The notes: a model not told the origin generated them from the letters alone. Shown: positions 1 to 5,156, counted from the stretch's first letter. The stretch: DNA of 5,156 nucleotides from Oscillospiraceae bacterium (GCA_029240015.1 JARBTU010000147.1:1-5156); one strand, 5' to 3'. A program made the numbers and translations.

Positions 1-288
1 GGTCACGTCAATTTTTTCCGCAGTAAGCCGCTCGTTGATTTCTGCCTCCATAAGCGATTGCTGCCTTGATGTGATTGCTTCTTCGATTTGGGCGCGAACC
101 TCGTTCGCCAGCTGACCGATGATAGGTCTTTCCTCTGCAGATAGCTTGCCCATCTGTTTTAATATTGAAGTCAACTCTCCTTTTTTGCCAAGAAATTTCA
201 CGCGCAAATTTTCGAGCTCCTTCATGTCTTTTAAAGAATCCAGCGCCGAAACGGCCGCCGTTCTTATCTGCTCTAGTGCGGTTTTCAT
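1..288 (-). CDS. pheS: Phenylalanine--tRNA ligase alpha subunit, N-terminal part (runs off left edge)
   Basis: Reading the minus strand from the ATG at 286-288 gives 96 uninterrupted residues up to the window edge. They begin MKTALEQIRT and include LRVKFLGKKGELTSILKQMG (residues 28-47) and the segment LSAEERPIIGQLANEVR (49-65), which are hallmarks of the PheS N-terminus. In the family this region is a helical coiled-coil arm that contacts tRNA-Phe. The catalytic class II core, usually the remaining roughly 240 residues, lies outside the window. PheS forms a cytoplasmic alpha2beta2 enzyme with PheT that charges tRNA-Phe. pheT normally follows pheS and would lie to the left, unseen here. The start is set by homology and by an AAAGGAA Shine-Dalgarno sequence at 299-305, about 10 bases upstream. 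Expression is evidently controlled by the T-box leader directly upstream. The identification is near certain; only the 3' end is missing. Confidence 0.96.
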   Translation of the reverse strand, partial: MKTALEQIRTAAVSALDSLKDMKELENLRVKFLGKKGELTSILKQMGKLSAEERPIIGQLANEVRAQIEEAITSRQQSLMEAEINERLTAEKIDVT

Positions 289-330
289 TTACAAAACATT
301 CCTTTCGTTCACAAAGATAAAATACAAAAT

Positions 331-386
331 AAAAAAAGACCTCATCCACAATTGGCGCAACTTGTGCGACAAAGGGACGAAAGTCT
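331..386 (-). terminator. T-box-controlled intrinsic terminator of the pheS leader
   Basis: On the minus strand, AGACUUU-C-GUCC (near 375-386) pairs with GGAUGAGGUCU (337-347), with one bulged C and a few G-U pairs. An inner CGCA/TGCG hairpin sits between the arms, and a run of seven U follows (331-337 in plus coordinates). It lies between the T-box sequence and the pheS start and uses the same CGUCC strand as the antiterminator. This is the expected off-state structure when tRNA-Phe is fully charged. Confidence 0.9.
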
Positions 387-408
387 GTTGCTTCCGCGGT
401 ACCACCCT
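373..408 (-). promoter_or_regulatory. T-box sequence and antiterminator of the pheS leader
   Basis: AGGGTGGTACCGCG at 395-408 matches the T-box consensus AGGGUGGNACCGCG exactly. Downstream, CGTCCCT at 373-379 is complementary to the two flanks of the bulge: AGGG pairs with CCCU, and GCG with CGU. UGGUACC is left as the seven-base bulge that accepts the tRNA 3' end. The variable base is U, which pairs with a discriminator A, the usual discriminator base of bacterial tRNA-Phe. The CGUCC strand is shared with the terminator, so the two folds exclude each other. Confidence 0.95.
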
Positions 409-503
409 GCTTTTTGCTATGAGCAAACACTCACCGAGCCTTTTAACGCAAGCTGCTGCGTTACCGCTTACCAAACAATTCTTCGGCGGCACCACTCGTG
501 AGT

Positions 504-506
504 GAA
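504..506 (-). promoter_or_regulatory. Specifier codon UUC (Phe) of the T-box leader
   Basis: The transcript reads GAAGUUCACUC across this point. UUC sits at the 3' end of the specifier loop, is followed by the usual purine (A), and is then followed by the closing helix. The opposite strand of the loop shows AGUA at 582-585, as in the loop E motif of T-box Stem I. UUC pairs with the GAA anticodon of tRNA-Phe, matching the gene controlled. This is a reading of sequence and pairing; no structure was computed. Confidence 0.88.
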
Positions 507-641
507 CTTCGAACATTTGAATCCGCAAAGCTTACTTCCAGCCAACGATAAGCCCTCTCTTTTGCGAACATTAAAAATGCCTACTCTCTCAGTCAATGTG
601 TTTTCTGTTGGGTTTATAAAACCCTATACTTATATACTTAT

Positions 642-670
642 AATATAACAAATCTTTTACAAAGTTGCAA
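642..670 (-). promoter_or_regulatory. Sigma-A-type promoter for the pheS leader
   Basis: On the minus strand TTGCAA (665-670) is followed after exactly 17 bases by TATATT (642-647). This predicts a start near 635, about 45 bases before Stem I of the T-box. Position and spacing fit, but the hexamers are only good matches to TTGACA/TATAAT, and overlapping TA-rich sequence makes the exact -10 uncertain. Confidence 0.72.
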
Positions 671-682
671 GTATTTTTTTGA

Positions 683-711
683 TTGTATATTTTTTGTCGT
701 TATGATATAAT
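683..711 (+). promoter_or_regulatory. Extended -10 promoter for the DUF6106-like/acpS unit
   Basis: TTGTAT (683-688) lies 17 bases before a perfect TATAAT (706-711), which is preceded by TG at 703-704, giving an extended -10 element. The predicted start is near 718, leaving a leader of about 85 bases before the ATG at 803. The -35 is back to back with the -35 of the divergent pheS promoter, with 12 bases between the two hexamers. Confidence 0.78.
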
Positions 712-722
712 ATTTTTTAGTT

Positions 723-742
723 ACTGTTATCTTTTCAACAGT
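723..742. repeat. Short inverted repeat just after the predicted start site
   Basis: ACTGTT (723-728) and AACAGT (737-742) form a perfect 6-bp inverted repeat around an 8-base AT-rich centre, ATCTTTTC. It begins about 5 bases downstream of the predicted start of the plus-strand unit. It could be a repressor operator or a weak 5' RNA hairpin, and an arm of this length could also be chance. It does not match a fatty-acid regulator operator that I know. Confidence 0.35.
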
Positions 743-802
743 CCATTTCTCATTATTGTGTGAGGGAGTTTATCTATTATTCGTTATAAAGGAGATTGTT
801 TC

Positions 803-1393
803 ATGGATATTTTTAGAGAGCATCTTGTGAAAAAAAGTTCTTCCACCTCTGATATTATTAAGAAAATCGGAATTGTTATTTTGGCCGTTATCTTATTCCT
901 CTTTTTCTTCGGGCTTTCTTTCATCCTTCCACGGATATCTTTTATTTTGGTTGCGGCTTCAATCGGTGTAGCTTATGGTGCGTATTTCCTTATCACAGGG
1001 CTTAATGTTGAGTATGAATATATCTTGACCAACGGCGAAATCGATGTGGACAAGATTACTGCACAAAGAAAAAGGAAAAGGCTGATTACGGTTCACGCCA
1101 AGACTTTTGACGAATTTGGAATATATAGACCAGAGGAACATGCGAACAGGCAGTATGATAACCGCATCTTATCCTTTGCAGATTTGGACAGCGCTTATTA
1201 TGCAGCTTTCAAACACCCTACTTTTGGCAACGCTTTACTCATTTTCAATCCGGACGAAAGGATTCTTAACGGAGTCAAAGCCGCTCTTTCGAAAAATGTT
1301 AAAACCAATATTATAGAACAAGACGATGACACTGAAGTTGAGGAAGCACAAGCAACCCAGACTTCTGCACCAGCTGATGAAAGCCATGATTAA
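803..1393 (+). CDS. Two-helix membrane protein, DUF6106-like, function unknown
   Basis: This 196-residue protein has a short basic N-terminus (MDIFREHLVKK). Two adjacent hydrophobic helices follow, at about residues 22-43 and 46-66. A soluble domain (about 67-172) contains EYEYILTNGEIDVDKI and a basic patch RKRKR (89-93). The tail is acidic and low in complexity (about 173-196, rich in D, E, A, T and S). The domain layout suggests a membrane-anchored cytoplasmic domain, possibly with a bacterial PH-like fold; that fold is an inference. The sequence resembles, from memory, the DUF6106 family of clostridial proteins, with no known function. The start is fixed by a strong AAAGGAGA ribosome binding site at 788-795. 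The gene is first in a unit with acpS and its last bases overlap the acpS start, so the two are probably co-translated. An enzymatic role is unlikely, since no catalytic motif is visible. Confidence 0.85.
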   Translation: MDIFREHLVKKSSSTSDIIKKIGIVILAVILFLFFFGLSFILPRISFILVAASIGVAYGAYFLITGLNVEYEYILTNGEIDVDKITAQRKRKRLITVHAKTFDEFGIYRPEEHANRQYDNRILSFADLDSAYYAAFKHPTFGNALLIFNPDERILNGVKAALSKNVKTNIIEQDDDTEVEEAQATQTSAPADESHD

Positions 1394-1754
1394 ATCGGGC
1401 GTGGACCTTGTTCCAATCAGCAGAATCGAAAAAAGTATCAAAAATCCCCGTTTTATAGAAAAAGTATTTTCTCCTGCGGAACAGGAATTGTTTGAATCCA
1501 GAAAATTTTCCCCTGCAACGATTGCCGCAAATTTTGCGGGCAAAGAAGCTTTCTCGAAATCGCTCGGCACAGGGGTAAGAGGATTTTCTTTAAACGAGGT
1601 CGAAATCCTTCGGGACGAGCTTGGCTGCCCTTACATTCGCCTTCTGGGCAAGGCCAAACAAGCGGCAGAAAGCAAAGGTCTCCAGTTTTCGGTCAGCCTG
1701 TCCCACACTGACACCGATGCAGTTGCGTTTGTTGTTGCTTATTCGCTAAAATAA
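1386..1754 (+). CDS. acpS: Holo-[acyl-carrier-protein] synthase
   Basis: This encodes 122 residues, the usual AcpS length. AcpS transfers 4'-phosphopantetheine from coenzyme A to a serine of apo-ACP, activating it for fatty acid and phospholipid synthesis in the cytoplasm. Family signatures are present: the N-terminal SGVDLVPISRI with metal-binding Asp7, AGKEAFSKSLGTG (51-63) with metal-binding Glu54, and the C-terminal FSVSLSHTDTDAVAFVV (101-117). The start at 1386 gives the canonical N-terminus MIKSGVD. An in-frame ATG at 1377 would add three residues (MKA), and the open frame extends further upstream without support. No strong ribosome binding site is seen at either start, and the first 8 bases overlap the end of the upstream gene (ATGATTAA). 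Translation therefore probably depends on coupling. A strong hairpin follows the stop closely. Confidence 0.95.
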   Translation: MIKSGVDLVPISRIEKSIKNPRFIEKVFSPAEQELFESRKFSPATIAANFAGKEAFSKSLGTGVRGFSLNEVEILRDELGCPYIRLLGKAKQAAESKGLQFSVSLSHTDTDAVAFVVAYSLK

Positions 1755-1761
1755 ATAACAT

Positions 1762-1792
1762 TAAAGGGAAAGAGTTTCACTCTTTCCCTTTA
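1762..1792. terminator. Convergent (bidirectional) hairpin between acpS and the minus-strand membrane gene
   Basis: A perfect 13-bp stem is formed by TAAAGGGAAAGAG (1762-1774) and its complement (1780-1792), around the five-base loop TTTCA. It lies 7 bases after the acpS stop and 24 bases beyond the stop of the converging gene. No long U-run follows on either strand, only A/T-rich tails, but the stem's own purine-to-pyrimidine asymmetry ends the plus-strand copy with CCCTTTA. It probably serves acpS and plausibly both genes. Confidence 0.82.
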
Positions 1793-1816
1793 TAAATTAA
1801 TTAAAAGATAATCCTT

Positions 1817-2248
1817 TTATTCGCAGGTGTTCTCACCCATTCGGAACATAATGCAAAGAAGAAGCCTTACAAAAGTAAAAAGCATCAAACTGAACAACAG
1901 ACTTAATACTCCGAACAAAAATGGCCCCTGATCCGGAAATGCATAAAGGTCAATCGACAAAGTTACAATAGATGTCATAAAACAAAAAAGGGTTGCCAAG
2001 ACCACGCAGTTTCCGCTTCGATGAAGTCCTCTTGAAACAGCTGTCGCTCCGTAGATCCCCGACACCATAATCAGAACGCCTTCAAACAAAAGCAACATAC
2101 AGGAAACCCCGAATATAATCCATAAAAGGTTTTGGATTATCAGTGATTCTACATTAAAAAATACCCATCCGGCGATTAAACCAACGAGTATGCTTATTAA
2201 TGATATGAGGAACCCAACCCCTCTTACACGACAAGGTAAGAATCCCAT
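1817..2248 (-). CDS. Predicted four-helix membrane protein, function unknown
   Basis: I do not recognise this 143-residue protein. It is almost entirely hydrophobic, with four likely transmembrane helices at about residues 11-31, 40-66, 80-100 and 108-132. Basic residues fall at the N-terminus (R7, R9), in the loop between helices 2 and 3 (R73, H76, R77) and at the C-terminus (R136). By the positive-inside rule both ends would be cytoplasmic. Five cysteines are present (6, 50, 81, 89, 132) plus C142 near the end, with no CxxC pair. There is no signal peptide, catalytic motif or known transporter signature. The start is well supported by an AAAAGGAG site at 2257-2264, nine bases before the ATG. 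No convincing promoter was found upstream. It stands alone, converging on acpS and separated from ilvE by a strong terminator. The good ribosome binding site and clear membrane topology make it a real gene. Confidence 0.8.
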   Translation of the reverse strand: MGFLPCRVRGVGFLISLISILVGLIAGWVFFNVESLIIQNLLWIIFGVSCMLLLFEGVLIMVSGIYGATAVSRGLHRSGNCVVLATLFCFMTSIVTLSIDLYAFPDQGPFLFGVLSLLFSLMLFTFVRLLLCIMFRMGENTCE

Positions 2249-2307
2249 AACTTTTTCTCCTTTTACTTAAAACAAATGTTTTTATTACCATGCTTAAGCT
2301 GACAACA

Positions 2308-2330
2308 GATGTGATACAGGGCATCACATC
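2308..2330. repeat. Perfect 8-bp inverted repeat upstream of the four-helix membrane gene
   Basis: GATGTGAT (2308-2315) and ATCACATC (2323-2330) are exact inverted copies around a 7-base centre, ACAGGGC. The repeat lies about 60 bases before the start of the minus-strand membrane gene, within the 188-base gap to ilvE. It has the size of a dimeric repressor operator, and it could also fold as a short RNA hairpin in the leader. No U-run follows on either strand, so a terminator is unlikely. No regulator gene is adjacent. The rest of the gap shows only the ilvE terminator and no confident promoter. Confidence 0.5.
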
Positions 2331-2380
2331 AACCTATTTTATTCTCCGCTCTCTTTATTTGTACCGTTTTTGTGGTTTAT

Positions 2381-2417
2381 AAAAAAAGTCAAACACTTTT
2401 CAGTGTTTGACTTTTTT
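2381..2417 (-). terminator. Intrinsic terminator of ilvE
   Basis: A perfect 16-bp stem (2382-2397 with 2402-2417) closes on the four-base loop TTTC. It has the core GTCAAACACT and A/T tracts at its base. On the minus strand the hairpin ends in a run of seven T (2381-2387), 20 bases after the ilvE stop. This is a textbook rho-independent terminator. Its symmetric A and T tracts mean it could also work in the other direction, but no plus-strand gene reads into it. Confidence 0.95.
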
Positions 2418-2436
2418 AACTGTTGTTTTGCATCTC

Positions 2437-3507
2437 TTATCCGATTTTGATCGTCCAGCCGAACTTGTCTTCGACTCTTCCCCATTGAATTCCGGTCATC
2501 TCATCATACAATTTTTCAGAAATCCGCCCAATTTTATTGTCTCCGATTTCCATCACGATATCATCATATCTTAAATGTCCCACAGGAGATATTACGGCGG
2601 CAGTTCCTGTTCCGAATACTTCTTTCAGCTGACCATCCCGATATGCTTCTACAATTTCATCAATCGAAATGCGACGTTCAACAACTTTAAGTCCCCATGA
2701 CTTCATCAGCTCAATGGAAGATTTTCTGGTAATTCCGTCAAGAATGCTCCCTCCGAGCGAAGGGGTAACTACTTCGTCTCCAATTACAAAGAAGATGTTC
2801 ATTGCGCCAACTTCTTCAATATATTTGCGCTCTACCCCGTCGAGCCACAAAACCTGGCTGTAGTTTTTTTCTTTTGCCTCTACCTGTGAATTCAAAGAAC
2901 TGGCGTAGTTTCCGCCTGTTTTCGCCATCCCTGTTCCGCCTTTTACGGCACGAACATAGTTGGTCTCCACATAAATCTTTACAGGATTAAGCCCTTCCGC
3001 ATAATAGGAACCAACCGGCGAAAGAATGATCATAAACAAATAGTTGTGTCCCGGGCGAACCCCAAGATGAGGATCGGTAGATATGATAAAAGGACGGATA
3101 TAAAGCGACGTGTCCTTTTGACGCGGGATCCAGTCTTTTTCAATATTTATCAGCTGTTTCAATGCTTCAAGCGCGAGTTCTTCATCAATTGCAGGAATCG
3201 AAAGCCTTTCGTTGGAAACGTTCAAACGCTTAAAGTTTTGATCCGGACGAAAAAGCTGAATTTCATCTTTTTCGGTACGATAAGCTTTTAGCCCTTCAAA
3301 GACCTCCTGCCCATAATGCAAACACATGGCAGACGGCTCAAGCGAAATCGGCGCATACGGGACGATTCTCGGGTCGTGCCAGCCCTCTCCCTTATCATAG
3401 TTCATAATGAACATATGATCCGTAAAGATCGTTCCAAAGCTAAGACTGCTTTCATCCGCGGGTTTAGCTTTAGGACTTTTTGTAAGTTCAATGGAGATTT
3501 TACTCAT
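2437..3507 (-). CDS. ilvE: Branched-chain amino acid aminotransferase
   Basis: This encodes 356 residues, the length of the longer BCAT class found in Bacillus and in eukaryotes; the E. coli-type enzyme has about 309. It is a cytoplasmic class IV PLP enzyme that moves the amino group between glutamate and the keto acids of Val, Leu and Ile, the last step of their synthesis and the first of their breakdown. Visible signatures are HYGQEVFEGLKAYR (64-77), RPDQNFKRLNVSNERL (87-102), YIRPFI (136-141), and GTGMAKTGGNYASSL (191-205) with the PLP-binding Lys196. Further along are EEVGAMN (231-237), SILDGITRKSSIEL (254-267) and EVFGTGTAAVISPVG (296-310). The start is supported by AGAGGGA at 3514-3520. 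It has its own promoter in the recG-ilvE gap and a strong terminator. No T-box or attenuator fits in its roughly 40-base leader, so any control would be at initiation. Confidence 0.96.
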   Translation of the reverse strand: MSKISIELTKSPKAKPADESSLSFGTIFTDHMFIMNYDKGEGWHDPRIVPYAPISLEPSAMCLHYGQEVFEGLKAYRTEKDEIQLFRPDQNFKRLNVSNERLSIPAIDEELALEALKQLINIEKDWIPRQKDTSLYIRPFIISTDPHLGVRPGHNYLFMIILSPVGSYYAEGLNPVKIYVETNYVRAVKGGTGMAKTGGNYASSLNSQVEAKEKNYSQVLWLDGVERKYIEEVGAMNIFFVIGDEVVTPSLGGSILDGITRKSSIELMKSWGLKVVERRISIDEIVEAYRDGQLKEVFGTGTAAVISPVGHLRYDDIVMEIGDNKIGRISEKLYDEMTGIQWGRVEDKFGWTIKIG

Positions 3508-3553
3508 AAAGAGTCCCTCTTTCTATATTCAAAAATTTTATTTTCTTTATTTG

Positions 3554-3582
3554 ATTATAACAATCTTTCAGGGTCTTTTCAA
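3554..3582 (-). promoter_or_regulatory. Near-consensus extended -10 promoter of ilvE
   Basis: On the minus strand TTGAAA (3577-3582) is followed after exactly 17 bases by a perfect TATAAT (3554-3559), preceded by TGT (extended -10). The predicted start is near 3547, giving a leader of about 40 bases. The -35 lies only 15 bases past the recG stop codon. Few sites in the window match consensus this well, so constitutively strong initiation is likely unless a repressor acts. Confidence 0.88.
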
Positions 3583-3597
3583 TACAAAATACTTTAT

Positions 3598-5156
3598 TTA
3601 GTTAAAGCCCCCGCTGAAAGCTTGTCCGAACAGTTCAGAAACAAGCGTGTAAAGACCTTTATTCTTTGGCAAAAAGAGCTCCGCGTCTTCTGACATAATT
3701 TCTTTGGCAAGATTCTGTGTGTGTTTTAGAACTTCCATATTCTCCGCCATGTTGGCGATTTTAAGCGCGGGAAGCCCATGCTGGCGTTCTCCGAAAAAAT
3801 CACCCGGACCCCGAAGCTTTAAATCCTCTTCGGATATTTTGAATCCGTCAGAGGTTTTACACATCACCTTGAGTCTTGTCGCGGTCTCGTCCCCTTTGTG
3901 GTCCGACACTAAAATACAATAAGACTGATGTTCTCCCCGTCCGACTCGTCCTCTCAACTGGTGAAGCTGTGAAAGTCCAAACCGTTCTGCGTTTTCTATC
4001 AACATAATGACTGCATTCGGTACATCAACACCCACTTCGATAACCGTAGTGGAAACCAGCAAGCTGATTTTATTATCGGAAAAGTCTCGCATAATCTGCT
4101 CTTTTTGCTGTGCTTTCAGCCTTCCGTGCAAGAGTCCAACGCTGTAACCCACAAAATCTTCTTTGGAAAGCTTTTGCGCATAGGTTGTCACTGCATTAAG
4201 CTCGCTTTCGGTATCTTCTATAAGAGGACAAACAATATACGCCTGTCGCCCCTCATCAATATGCTCTTTAATAAACCCGAATGCCCTTGCTCTTTTTCTC
4301 GAGTCGATACAATATGTTTCAATCGGTTTTCTTCCTATCGGCATCTCGTCCACCACCGAAACATCCAAATCCCCATAAATAATCAGTGCCAGTGTCCTTG
4401 GAATCGGGGTAGCAGACATGATGAGGATATGAGGGTTATCGCCTTTTTGTGCCAGTCTGGAGCGCTGCTCAACCCCGAAACGGTGCTGTTCGTCGGTTAC
4501 AACCAACCCGAGAGAATGAAACACGGTGCTGTCCTGCACCAATGCATGCGTCCCGATGACTAAATCGTACTGCCCTTCGGCAATATCACTTTTAAGCAGC
4601 GTCTTTTGCTTTGGCGTAAGCGAACCCGTCAATAAGCAAATTCTGATGCCAAGCGGTGAAAGAATCTTATTAAGCGTATGAAAGTGCTGCTCTGCCAAAA
4701 TCTCGGTTGGCGCCATAAGTGCAGTTTGGAACCCATTTTTGGTACAGGCATAGCAAAGGGCAGCTGCAATCATCGTTTTCCCCGATCCAACATCTCCCTG
4801 AACCAGTCGGTTCATTGGTGTTTGTTCTTTCATATCGCTCAGCGCCTCGTCTATTGCTCTTTTTTGCGCTGAGGTGAGCTCATACGGCAAAGCTTCTAAA
4901 AATGCTGAAATATCCTTATCCAAAATCATGACCGACGAGCTCTTCCGATTGCGGGAACGAAGCTTCAAAAGACCTAGTTGGAGTGTTAAAAGCTCCTCGA
5001 AAACCAGCCGCTTCTTTGCAATCTCCAAAGCATTCTTATCTTTGGGAAAGTGAATGTTTTGGAGCGCGTAACCAATATGGCAAAGCCCATACCTTTCGGT
5101 AATCTCCCCTGGCAAAGGGTCAAACAGGTCATCTTTTATGAGTTCAAGCGCAGACT
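3598..5156 (-). CDS. recG: ATP-dependent DNA helicase RecG, N-terminus missing (runs off right edge)
   Basis: The open frame continues to the right edge, giving 518 visible residues of a family usually near 680. It opens inside the wedge-domain region with DLFDPLPGEITERYGL. RecG reverses stalled forks and drives branch migration of Holliday junctions. Helicase motifs appear in order, in visible-residue numbers: GDVGSGKT Walker A (120-127), DEQH motif II (221-224), SATPIPRT motif III (247-254), STTVIEVGVDVPN (368-380) and QLHQLRGRVGRG motif VI (396-407). The RecG-specific TSDGFKISEEDLKLRGPGDF segment (434-453), the TRG region, follows. The C-terminus is intact and ends ...SGGFN. An in-frame TTG at 5113-5115 is internal, not a start, since conserved residues precede it. 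No terminator separates it from ilvE, 90 bases away. Confidence 0.97.
   Translation of the reverse strand, partial: SALELIKDDLFDPLPGEITERYGLCHIGYALQNIHFPKDKNALEIAKKRLVFEELLTLQLGLLKLRSRNRKSSSVMILDKDISAFLEALPYELTSAQKRAIDEALSDMKEQTPMNRLVQGDVGSGKTMIAAALCYACTKNGFQTALMAPTEILAEQHFHTLNKILSPLGIRICLLTGSLTPKQKTLLKSDIAEGQYDLVIGTHALVQDSTVFHSLGLVVTDEQHRFGVEQRSRLAQKGDNPHILIMSATPIPRTLALIIYGDLDVSVVDEMPIGRKPIETYCIDSRKRARAFGFIKEHIDEGRQAYIVCPLIEDTESELNAVTTYAQKLSKEDFVGYSVGLLHGRLKAQQKEQIMRDFSDNKISLLVSTTVIEVGVDVPNAVIMLIENAERFGLSQLHQLRGRVGRGEHQSYCILVSDHKGDETATRLKVMCKTSDGFKISEEDLKLRGPGDFFGERQHGLPALKIANMAENMEVLKHTQNLAKEIMSEDAELFLPKNKGLYTLVSELFGQAFSGGFN

Larger units (their letters stand above)
331..598 (-). promoter_or_regulatory. 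T-box riboswitch leader of pheS (tRNA-Phe sensing)
   Basis: The minus strand carries the ordered elements of a T-box leader. Stem I starts near 590 with the AGUA half of the specifier-loop motif at 582-585. It continues through a helix pairing UUCGCAAA with UUUGCGGA and a distal hairpin closed by GCUUA/UAAGC. It returns through GAA-G-UUC-A, with the specifier triplet UUC at 504-506, and closes with GAGU/ACUC. Smaller hairpins follow: AACGCA/TGCGTT (445-462) and TGAG/CTCA (420-433). The conserved T-box sequence is at 395-408, and a terminator with a U-run ends at 331. In this family, uncharged tRNA binds the specifier by its anticodon and the UGGN bulge by its NCCA end, which stabilises the antiterminator and lets transcription continue. 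The UUC specifier and the downstream pheS agree with each other. The 5' boundary is approximate, since the transcript probably begins near 635. Confidence 0.95.

Noticed and set aside
8..430. 140-codon minus-strand open frame through the pheS leader and the pheS coding region
   Set aside because: It crosses the T-box, the terminator and the pheS start in a different frame from pheS, whose own frame matches the family exactly.
119..505. 128-codon plus-strand open frame opposite pheS and its leader
   Set aside because: It is antisense to a well-supported gene and a structured RNA, with no ribosome binding site or family resemblance.
289..528. 79-codon minus-strand open frame in the leader, as a possible leader peptide
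   Set aside because: The region is explained base by base as T-box RNA structure, and T-box control does not use a translated leader peptide.
1326..1385. Upstream extension of acpS by 20 residues
   Set aside because: The extra residues are out-of-frame reading of the upstream gene's acidic tail. AcpS proteins start at the MIKSGVD-type N-terminus.
2308..2330. CRP/FNR-type binding site
   Set aside because: The half-sites TGTGA and TCACA are 9 bases apart rather than 6, and no such regulator or dependent promoter is visible nearby.
4105..4563. 152-codon open frame on the plus strand opposite recG
   Set aside because: It is fully antisense to conserved RecG helicase motifs, and its translation has no recognisable domain. 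It is a shadow of the coding strand.
5113..5115. TTG codon as the recG start
   Set aside because: The frame stays open upstream to the window edge and encodes the conserved DLFDPLP stretch, so the TTG is an internal leucine.
1..5156. Mobile element, CRISPR array, defence cassette or tRNA/rRNA genes
   Set aside because: No transposase or integrase frame, direct-repeat array, terminal repeats or tRNA-like fold was found. All large open frames are accounted for by housekeeping or small membrane proteins.

Overview
The window is an ordinary housekeeping stretch of a low-GC Gram-positive (Firmicutes) chromosome. A class Clostridia member, possibly of the Ruminococcaceae/Oscillospiraceae group, is my best guess. 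The basis is the AT-rich intergenic DNA, the strong AAGGAG-type ribosome binding sites, sigma-A-type promoters with 17-bp spacers, a T-box leader in front of an aminoacyl-tRNA synthetase gene, and proteins that read as clostridial. No mobile element, CRISPR array, tRNA, rRNA or defence gene is visible.

Layout. (1) Positions 1-288, minus strand: the first 96 codons of pheS (phenylalanyl-tRNA synthetase alpha chain), running off the left edge. (2) Positions about 289-670, minus strand: the pheS control region. It holds a promoter, a T-box riboswitch whose specifier codon reads UUC (Phe), an antiterminator and a competing terminator. (3) Positions 683-1792, plus strand: a divergently transcribed two-gene unit. 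It has an extended -10 promoter, a two-helix membrane protein resembling the DUF6106 family, and acpS (holo-ACP synthase), whose start overlaps the end of the first gene by 8 bases. It ends at a strong hairpin that also lies at the 3' end of the converging gene. (4) Positions 1817-2248, minus strand: an unrecognised 143-residue four-helix membrane protein. Behind it is an unexplained perfect 8-bp inverted repeat. (5) Positions 2381-3582, minus strand: ilvE (branched-chain aminotransferase), with a near-consensus promoter and a strong intrinsic terminator. (6) Positions 3598-5156, minus strand: recG (branch-migration helicase), missing its N-terminus at the right edge.

The genes serve separate core functions: Phe-tRNA charging, carrier-protein activation for lipid synthesis, Val/Leu/Ile transamination, and fork or recombination repair. 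Only the DUF6106-like/acpS pair looks like a tight unit. No terminator is visible between recG and ilvE, so recG transcripts may run into ilvE, although ilvE has its own promoter.

I looked for a novel system and did not find a convincing one. The points most worth a second look are a degenerate second copy of the T-box sequence inside the pheS leader, the coupling of the DUF6106-like membrane protein to acpS, and the inverted repeat upstream of the orphan membrane gene.
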